Positions 49,501 to 53,748 of a DNA stretch of 53,748 bases are shown piece by piece; the first letter of the stretch is position 1; each line of letters opens with the position of its first letter. The position numbers and the translations under genes are program-made. Origin of the DNA: Bacteroidota bacterium (GTDB lineage: Bacteria > Bacteroidota > Bacteroidia > Bacteroidales > JABHKC01). The notes under the pieces were generated by a model. It ran no database searches. It saw only the letters and a list, made by a program, of their open reading frames with translations, and was not told the DNA's origin. Where the stretch lies: contig JABHKC010000047.1 in the NCBI GenBank assembly GCA_018692315.1, forward strand, positions 1-53,748, in the 5' to 3' direction.

Positions 49501-51751
49501 TGCTGCCGGATGTGCTTGGGCATATTATGGATGTGGTGGTATGATTTTACTTGGATGTACTGGTGGTCCTATAGGTTGTTTAATAGGGGCAGCTGGATGT
49601 GGACTAGGTTTATATAACTGCCATACAGGAGGAAATAGTGTTACAAATACTTTAGGTTGTTTTACTAGTTTTGGTGATGCTGCACTTTGTGCCGGAAGGT
49701 ATTTATGTAATGCAGTGGTAACATCTTGTGATCCGAACGATATTATCGGGCCAAAAGGATATGGTGATGGAAAATTTGTGTCAGTCAATGAAACCCTTCC
49801 TTTTACAATTAGATTTGAGAACGATTCTACTTTTGCAACAGCAGCAGCTCAACGTGTAGAAATTCGTCAAACTCTTGATGATAACCTTGATCCATTATCT
49901 TTCAGAGTAAGAGATTTTGGTTTTGGAATAGACTTTTTTGCTATAAATCAGAATATTGCTTCGTATTTTACAGTCATTGATATGCCTGATTCCTTGGGTT
50001 ATGATGTTGAATTTACTGCAGGAGTTGATGTTGTAAGCAATGAACTTTTCTGGGTTTTTCAAGCAATTGATCCTTTAACAGGATTGCCTCCAACCGATGC
50101 TTTAACCGGTTTTCTGCCAATAAATGATACTTTAAGTTCTGGCGAAGGATTTGTAAGTTATATAATTGAACCAAAAAATTCTTCACAAACCGGCGATACA
50201 ATTTTTGCAGAAGCAGAAATAGTTTTCGATATTAATCCTCCTATAAATACACCTGAGATTTTCAATATTATTGATGCTTATCCACCAGAGAGTTTTGTAG
50301 ATTCTTTACCTATAGTGAGCGATACTACTACAATTATTTTAAACCTTATTGGGCAAGACGATAACAATGGTTCAGGTATAGCAAGTTTTAAATTATATGT
50401 TTGTGAAAATAATGCAGAATTTGAATTTGTACAAGAATATCATCCTGACAGTATTGTTTATTTCACAGGAACAGATAACACAACATATGGCTTCTTTACA
50501 ATAGCCACGGATAATGTTGGAAATACCGAAGAAATGAAAGAATGTGCTGATGCTACAACAATAATTAATCCAAGCGAATTCTCTTTAAGTGGTTATATTA
50601 CTTATGAAAATGATTTTAATTCACCTTTAGAAAATCTACAGCTATATTTAGAAAATACTGAAGGGATAATAGTCGATTCAACAACATCTTCAGTAGGAGG
50701 ATTTTATGAATTTAGTTCAAATCAAGCAGGAATATATTTACTTGATATATATTCGCCGATACCATGGAATGGAGTAAATTCTACTGATGCTCTAATACTA
50801 AATAAATTTACTGTTGGAGCATTTGCATTAAGCCAATTTAGGCAAATTGCCGGCGATGTTAATGCAAGTAATTATATAAACGCTACTGATGGTTTATTAG
50901 TAAAAAGACGAACTATTTCAAGCATATCGGCATTTCCGTCAGGAGATTGGTTGTACAGTTCAGACACTATTGTTCTGAATACTATGCTCAATTACGATAT
51001 TCAAGGATTATGTTTTGGAGATGTAAATGCTTCTTATTTGCCACCTTCTAGTAATAATTCCAAATCTGCCTTAACACCAACTGTTAATCTTCAAAATGCA
51101 GAAACCATAGAAACCAAACTTAACGAAATGGTAAATATTCCGGTAATTGCTAATGATGAAATGGAAATTGCAGCAATTTCTTTGTTTATTGAATATCCTG
51201 CCGAATTTATTGAAGTAATGGATATTAAATCAAAATATAATGAACTCATGTTCAATATTACTGGTAACGAAATAAAGATTGCCTGGGATTCTTTGTCTCC
51301 CATAAATTTCATGGCAAATGATACTATTATTTTCATTGAAGCAAAAACCATTGATAGACCTGACAATTCTATAGTAAGTTTTGATCTTTCTCCATATTGC
51401 GAATTTGCCGATGGCGATGCAAATGTTATTAATCAAGTTTTGCTTTCTATTCCAAAAATTCATATCTCAGAAAGCACGGAGTTTTTCATGAGCAATAATT
51501 ACCCAAATCCATTTATTGAGACTACTGAAATTGAGTTTCAGATACCTGAATATTCGCATGTTATAATTAATTTATATAATATGTTTGGTGAAAAAATTTC
51601 AAAGATTATTGATGAAAATAAAGAATCTGGCAGATATAAAGTTACTATAGATGCAAATAATTTACCTTCAGGAGTTTATCAATATCAAATTGAAGTAGAT
51701 GGCTTAACAAGAGATTACATCAAATCTAAAGAAATGGTAATTCTAAAATAA
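43583..51751 (+). CDS. T9SS scaffold-like protein: cohesin, CARDB x7, collagen-like, dockerin, cohesin
   Basis: 2,722 residues. Signal peptide (1-20), cohesin-like domain (about 22-150; [12 protein letters not shown] ... [11 protein letters not shown] ... [20 protein letters not shown]), an Ig-like domain with ICLGDSIQL, a fibronectin III-like segment, seven CARDB repeats (44571 to about 47340; each begins near [PS]DL[IV]V), about 550 residues not recognised, a collagen-like Gly-X-Y tract (1806-1954), a 92-residue cysteine-rich Gly/Ala/Ile segment (12 Cys, 1958-2049), a [11 protein letters not shown] domain common in exported Bacteroidota proteins, a dockerin-like domain ([20 protein letters not shown], Asp2425), a second cohesin-like domain and a FlgD-like T9SS tail ([20 protein letters not shown]). 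No enzyme motif. It lies 62 bases after the giant gene on the same strand and shares its tail architecture, so they probably act together. Confidence 0.88.
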   Translation: MKKLFSLVASIIMFTTFSYSQAFFKADSVIANVGDSVIVSIDVGNISNVGSMTLYLEFDQNVLSWGRALNWNNELLNGQHLANANNGVVAISWASLSGINITNGKLLDLKFLFNGQNSPIEFSSNCEITDSIGNLILPTPNYIDGYVSVGIDVSIMSFFPTICLGDSIQLGTTVYGGFGNYTYTWASEPVGFVSAVPHPYVSPLVTTTYSVTVSDGTNTGNSSLTISIFSEGIPSQVSNMLPSDSATTLSMPINLSWMPANNATLYDIYIWEVGGSISQFPEFPDQSLINMSLNNQVEYGSSYNWQVVSKNQCFEVAGPIQNFTLRNLPDIVVNNIQTSPSIFSGQDLAVEWEVKNIGLGGSLSQTWNDAVYLSNDTVLSSDDTELGRIQNVSALDTNESYIQNQLFYIPATIFGEYYIIVYTDVSNHLLESNNNNNESFDISAAVLTITLPPKSDLVVNSVGIPNSVFSGNTINVNYFVENSGFANAIGENRHVSSYYIYQLANCSYYEHHWYDGIYISTDSIFNSNNSTLLNSNYIGFRYEEFSIPANCDVYSDWYSFPDYLPVDSIYNQIAQVNIPHSYYGDYFIHVITDYNGKAEELDNTNNLRTSNKISVTLTPPPNLVVNSISAPASANSGSQITVNWQGKNVGANAPVEDLWKDKIYLSTLDTFNYEFVDEVDSKYIFGGNDLLPDSTYSESFTFSLPHGISGQYYIYIHTDCDNQVFEYTYDNDNISRLDIPINVSLTPYADLIVQDVQLPANIVAGTATQVTYTIKNQGIGTAISSWSDRLYISSSLQWNPGWAQSLVTASHFTNLDTGQTYTTTVTFTMPLNIIGNHYLFVYTDVYDNIFEYLYEGNNVGVSAVFGDVDTSSSGSGTVYTPDTTYSDLIVTNLTSPATAYSGLPMTYSWEVTNNGNYQTSSTYWYDRFYLSSDNVYSNDDIYLGQKVYNGMMLPTTSYSSNWSLTIPHGLSGSYYLLFYTDYYDHNNEDTLFYNNKTENTINIILSDPPDLVVDNFTIPTNLIAGQQITVPFTITNQGSGVTVENSWTEGFYLSSSNDLSYGNHSITSYNHSGALVSGASYSGSITMNIPSGISGNYFFIIKTNKYNNVYEHNNGGNNILYQAVSISTPDPSDLIVTSVSMPDSVDLGQNLDINYTIKNVGTHVATGFLRDALYFSSDNTYDGSVDRMLGMKDKNITLNPGDSITDIISGKTPGVTPGGYYNIGRTNILNQVYESDYLNNKLISQDTVVLSINELFLDISETNTLDIGDILYYKVNVANDLDLLISLTSNQSNGSNEVYVAFGRVPSLSDFDYMFETPQAVNQQVLVPSTQAGDYYILIKTPTNFYGFQEIAILAEALPFSILSISPDTVGQGIVSSRIKGAGFTSQTSFTLIDTLDNIVNTAVISSYENSMNLEVQWDLETVPLGTYTVRAIEDADTVLVINGLTIEASSGMLIDYNSVSPNLVRVGNNGSYAFYFQNVGNVDIPFFKGDFTIPISTTVVNLNVSDKIFSMSDFMENYSQDVEDWMEYANYKYVPIFGRNIKPGEIASVSLIVSGFYSAVFPIRIRARAYTSSEFIETQLGFAEGLRQQMLGDPASFDVDQNTEMLYYLSDRTIWRDEIISAYISSGFLTSFDTTGFNWNCLACLYGYTGDFTGGGYSGSYTFDPGLSPGTDSYVNETFGQGEDYLWEINKYHGGAGINPGWDLVSASGTITVTSTALNPFVVRIASLDYYNNPDYLAGWYPAVDKCWPIAIADGGFVGFDVNKFAIDVSRFTTYNILYGGSFSLSLFGTDSLVLCFTAHVPLPGETGVPGGPGAPGEPGSPGGPGGPGSGITPPGDGGPGGDGGPGVNPGDIGQPGGPGGPGGPGGPGQPGGPGGPGGPGGPGGPGSGPGGPGGPGGPGGPSGPGGSGPGSTGPSGPSGPTGPSSPGSGPGSGPGSGPGGSSGSGGPSGPGGNVPCSSDNLGQQMCNDFFDAAGCAWAYYGCGGMILLGCTGGPIGCLIGAAGCGLGLYNCHTGGNSVTNTLGCFTSFGDAALCAGRYLCNAVVTSCDPNDIIGPKGYGDGKFVSVNETLPFTIRFENDSTFATAAAQRVEIRQTLDDNLDPLSFRVRDFGFGIDFFAINQNIASYFTVIDMPDSLGYDVEFTAGVDVVSNELFWVFQAIDPLTGLPPTDALTGFLPINDTLSSGEGFVSYIIEPKNSSQTGDTIFAEAEIVFDINPPINTPEIFNIIDAYPPESFVDSLPIVSDTTTIILNLIGQDDNNGSGIASFKLYVCENNAEFEFVQEYHPDSIVYFTGTDNTTYGFFTIATDNVGNTEEMKECADATTIINPSEFSLSGYITYENDFNSPLENLQLYLENTEGIIVDSTTSSVGGFYEFSSNQAGIYLLDIYSPIPWNGVNSTDALILNKFTVGAFALSQFRQIAGDVNASNYINATDGLLVKRRTISSISAFPSGDWLYSSDTIVLNTMLNYDIQGLCFGDVNASYLPPSSNNSKSALTPTVNLQNAETIETKLNEMVNIPVIANDEMEIAAISLFIEYPAEFIEVMDIKSKYNELMFNITGNEIKIAWDSLSPINFMANDTIIFIEAKTIDRPDNSIVSFDLSPYCEFADGDANVINQVLLSIPKIHISESTEFFMSNNYPNPFIETTEIEFQIPEYSHVIINLYNMFGEKISKIIDENKESGRYKVTIDANNLPSGVYQYQIEVDGLTRDYIKSKEMVILK
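48998..49444 (+). repeat. Collagen-like Gly-X-Y tract
   Basis: 149 codons in the gene above, mostly GGP, GPG-, PGG- and SGP-type triplets starting [16 protein letters not shown]. It is locally GC-rich and repetitive compared with its surroundings. The repeat is of codons (GGT/GGA CCT/CCC/CCA in many spellings) and not exact DNA copies. Confidence 0.9.
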
Positions 51752-51771
51752 TTAACTGAATAATATTTTCT

Positions 51772-52821
51772 ATGAATAGGATTATAAAAATAGTTATAGC
51801 TCTGGTTTTTTTGACAATTACAAATATTTATTGTCAAAATCCAAATATCTCATTGTCAAGTGAATCTGCTTGTATGGGCGATACTATTTTGGTTCCCATC
51901 AATTTCGAGAATTTGAACAATATTGGAGCAATTTCCATTTTCATAGAATACGATACAAATGTATTAGAATTTGATACTATTTCTAATGTTCACTCCCTAA
52001 CTCCAAATGTATTAAGCAATTCAATGCCATCAATAAATGGAGGTTTACAAGTTGGTTTGGTTTGGAGTGCTTTTTTTGCGGGAGCAAATATTGGAACTGC
52101 TCATTGGTTAGATTTGCAATTCATATATAAAAATGATTCATGCGATCTCAGTTTTAGCAATTTATGCGAAATAGGCGACTATAATGCAAATGTTTTAAAT
52201 GTTGATTTCCTTAACGGTTTTATAAATTCAAATTCGCTGCCAACAATACTTTCTCAGCCACAAAATATCACAGCAACTGAAAACCAAAATGTAATTTTTG
52301 ATATTCTTGCTGAAAATGCAAGTTTTTTCCAATGGCAAATGAATGATGGTTCTAATTGGATTAATATTGCTAATTTCGGGATATTCTCAGGCGCTAATAC
52401 CTCAGAACTTCAAATCTCAAATGTTACTTTAAGTTTAAATAATGTTCCATTCAGATGTTATGTAGAAGGTTGTAATTCAACGTTTTCTAATTCAGCAAGC
52501 CTTTTTGTAGATACTTTTACAGGAATCGAAGGAAATAGTGCAAAATCATATTTTCAGTTGTTTCAAAACTATCCGAACCCATTTGATGAAACTTCTAAAA
52601 TTTCATTTCTTCTTCACGAGAGTGGCAATGTTATAATTAAGATTATCAGCCCTTTAGGGGAAACTATAATGCAGGAAAATTTGAAATATTTGACTAATGG
52701 GATTTATGAAATTAATATTGATGCAGATGATTTTGAAAAGGGAGTTTATTTCTACGAACTGAATTTTAGTTCTGGGAATATTTCCATTTCAGATACTAAG
52801 AAAATGCTCATTACAAGATAG
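51772..52821 (+). CDS. Small cohesin-domain T9SS protein
   Basis: 349 residues. Signal peptide (to about 23, ending IYCQ), a cohesin-like domain (about 25-148; MGDTILVPINFENLNNIGAI, YDTNVLEFDTI, GGLQVGLVWSAFFAGANIG, CEIGDYNANVL), an Ig-like domain (about 155-245; SQPQNITATENQNVIFDI ... FQWQMNDG ... FRCYVEGC) and a T9SS tail (NYPNPFDETSKISFLLHESG ... KGVYFYELNFSSG). It starts 20 bases after the previous stop, so it is translated from the same mRNA. By analogy with cohesins it could bind the dockerin-like domains of the two giants; that is inference. The cohesin call rests on pattern recognition, not a search. Confidence 0.85.
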   Translation: MNRIIKIVIALVFLTITNIYCQNPNISLSSESACMGDTILVPINFENLNNIGAISIFIEYDTNVLEFDTISNVHSLTPNVLSNSMPSINGGLQVGLVWSAFFAGANIGTAHWLDLQFIYKNDSCDLSFSNLCEIGDYNANVLNVDFLNGFINSNSLPTILSQPQNITATENQNVIFDILAENASFFQWQMNDGSNWINIANFGIFSGANTSELQISNVTLSLNNVPFRCYVEGCNSTFSNSASLFVDTFTGIEGNSAKSYFQLFQNYPNPFDETSKISFLLHESGNVIIKIISPLGETIMQENLKYLTNGIYEINIDADDFEKGVYFYELNFSSGNISISDTKKMLITR

Positions 52822-52848
52822 ATAATATAAATTTTAAAAATATATATA

Positions 52849-53748
52849 ATGAAAAAATTAGTTCTACTTACTTGTTTATTCGCAATTTTAAGTGCCAATT
52901 TATACTCGCAAACAGTTTCTGTTGAAAATATATCAGCAAATCCTGGCGACACAATTCAAGTGCCGATAAATCTTAATAGTTTTACTAATATTGGAGCAAT
53001 TACTTTGTTTATTGGTTTCGATACCAGTGTTTTAGATTTTGACACTCTCGTAAATATTAATCCTCAATTTGCTGGAACAATGGGAAACTTTATGCCAAAT
53101 TTGCAACAAGTAGGGATTGCCTGGAATGCAACATTATCGGGAATTAACGTATCCAATGGTAATTTTTGTGAACTACAGTTTGTTTATAATGGAGCTTCCT
53201 CCGACCTGATTTTTCAGTCGGCTTGCGAAATTGCCGATTACAATGGTATTCCTTTGCCGGTTAGTTACATAAATGGTAGCGTAAGTTTTGATTCAACTCT
53301 AAATGTTAGTTTTACGGGACTAAATTCAACTTATTGCATTAATTCCAATTCAAGTATTTTGACAGCTGTTCCGGCAGGCGGAATTTTCTCCGGGCAAGGA
53401 ATGATTGGCGATCTATTTAATCCGGTAATTGCTGGAGAAGGTACATTTGAAATTATTTATTCATATATTAATCCTTTGGGGCAATTTGGAAGCGATACAC
53501 AATCAGTTTCTGTATATCTTTTGCCAGAAGTTAGTTTTACAGGGCTTGCTGAAGAATATTGCCTTGATGAAATTGGTTCTCCATTGACCGGCTCGCCCGC
53601 TGGTGGCACTTTTACTGGAACCGGAATGGTAGGAAATACATTTGAACCATCTATTCCGGGTGTAGGATATTCAATTGTAATTTATGCTTTTACCGATACA
53701 AATGCTTGCACAAATACACAAAGTCAATATACTACGGTTAATCCTATT
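52849..53748 (+). CDS. Cohesin-domain surface protein, cut off by the window end
   Basis: 300 codons from ATG 52849 with no stop before the window ends. Signal peptide MKKLVLLTCLFAILSANLYS-Q, then a cohesin-like domain (NPGDTIQVPINLNSFTNIGA, FDTSVLDFDTL, QQVGIAWNATLSGINVSNG, CEIADYNGIPLPVSYINGSV) and two VSFTGL modules (VSFTGLNSTYC and VSFTGLAEEYC) of the kind found in the 8545-11388 protein. It begins 27 bases after the previous stop, continuing the cluster. A T9SS tail is expected beyond the window but cannot be seen. This gene is the third in a row with an N-terminal cohesin-like domain. Confidence 0.85.
   Translation, partial: MKKLVLLTCLFAILSANLYSQTVSVENISANPGDTIQVPINLNSFTNIGAITLFIGFDTSVLDFDTLVNINPQFAGTMGNFMPNLQQVGIAWNATLSGINVSNGNFCELQFVYNGASSDLIFQSACEIADYNGIPLPVSYINGSVSFDSTLNVSFTGLNSTYCINSNSSILTAVPAGGIFSGQGMIGDLFNPVIAGEGTFEIIYSYINPLGQFGSDTQSVSVYLLPEVSFTGLAEEYCLDEIGSPLTGSPAGGTFTGTGMVGNTFEPSIPGVGYSIVIYAFTDTNACTNTQSQYTTVNPI

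Overview
The window is strongly AT-rich and comes from a member of the Bacteroidota, probably an uncultured or environmental lineage. The evidence is at least seven secreted proteins with type IX secretion (T9SS) C-terminal sorting domains, a SusC/BtuB-class TonB receptor, a DUF5687-type ABC permease, near absence of Shine-Dalgarno sequences, and two promoters that match the Bacteroidota TTG / TAnnTTTG pattern. No rRNA, tRNA, CRISPR array or transposase gene was seen.

Layout. (1) Positions 1-5823 are a two-component signalling block: an eroded hybrid kinase on the plus strand, then on the minus strand a REC-PAS kinase, a single-domain receiver and a membrane PAS kinase. (2) 6230-8488 is purL, with its own promoter and a bidirectional terminator shared with the next gene. 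(3) 8545-14604, minus strand: a T9SS adhesin-like protein, an exported protein of unknown function, and a T9SS-exported double-HKD phospholipase D-family protein. (4) 14605-15359 has no gene. It is a nest of inverted repeats, the outermost pair lying just upstream of both divergent flanking genes. (5) 15360-19616: TonB receptor, ABC permease and ABC ATPase, followed by a convergent LOG-family gene. (6) 20598-53748: a plus-strand run of giant modular cell-surface proteins that goes past the window end.

The surface-protein island is the most interesting part. Its proteins are built from a shared kit: LamG/concanavalin-like domains, a 'GDEIAVFDD' domain, Hydin-like and BACON-like Ig folds, CARDB repeats, a 10-copy Ig-like array with a three-repeat superperiod, collagen-like Gly-X-Y, cohesin-like and dockerin-like domains, and T9SS tails. 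Three consecutive proteins start with a cohesin-like domain. The two giants end in dockerin-like, then cohesin-like, then T9SS tail. This suggests a surface assembly in which partners are co-encoded, similar in logic to a cellulosome but with no catalytic domain visible here. LamG modules are repeatedly nested inside other domains at equivalent positions.

Two giant genes (20598-26964 and 27858-43519) each have one frame break near the 5' end, so each appears as two reading frames. Whether these are sequencing errors, decay or phase variation cannot be decided from sequence alone.
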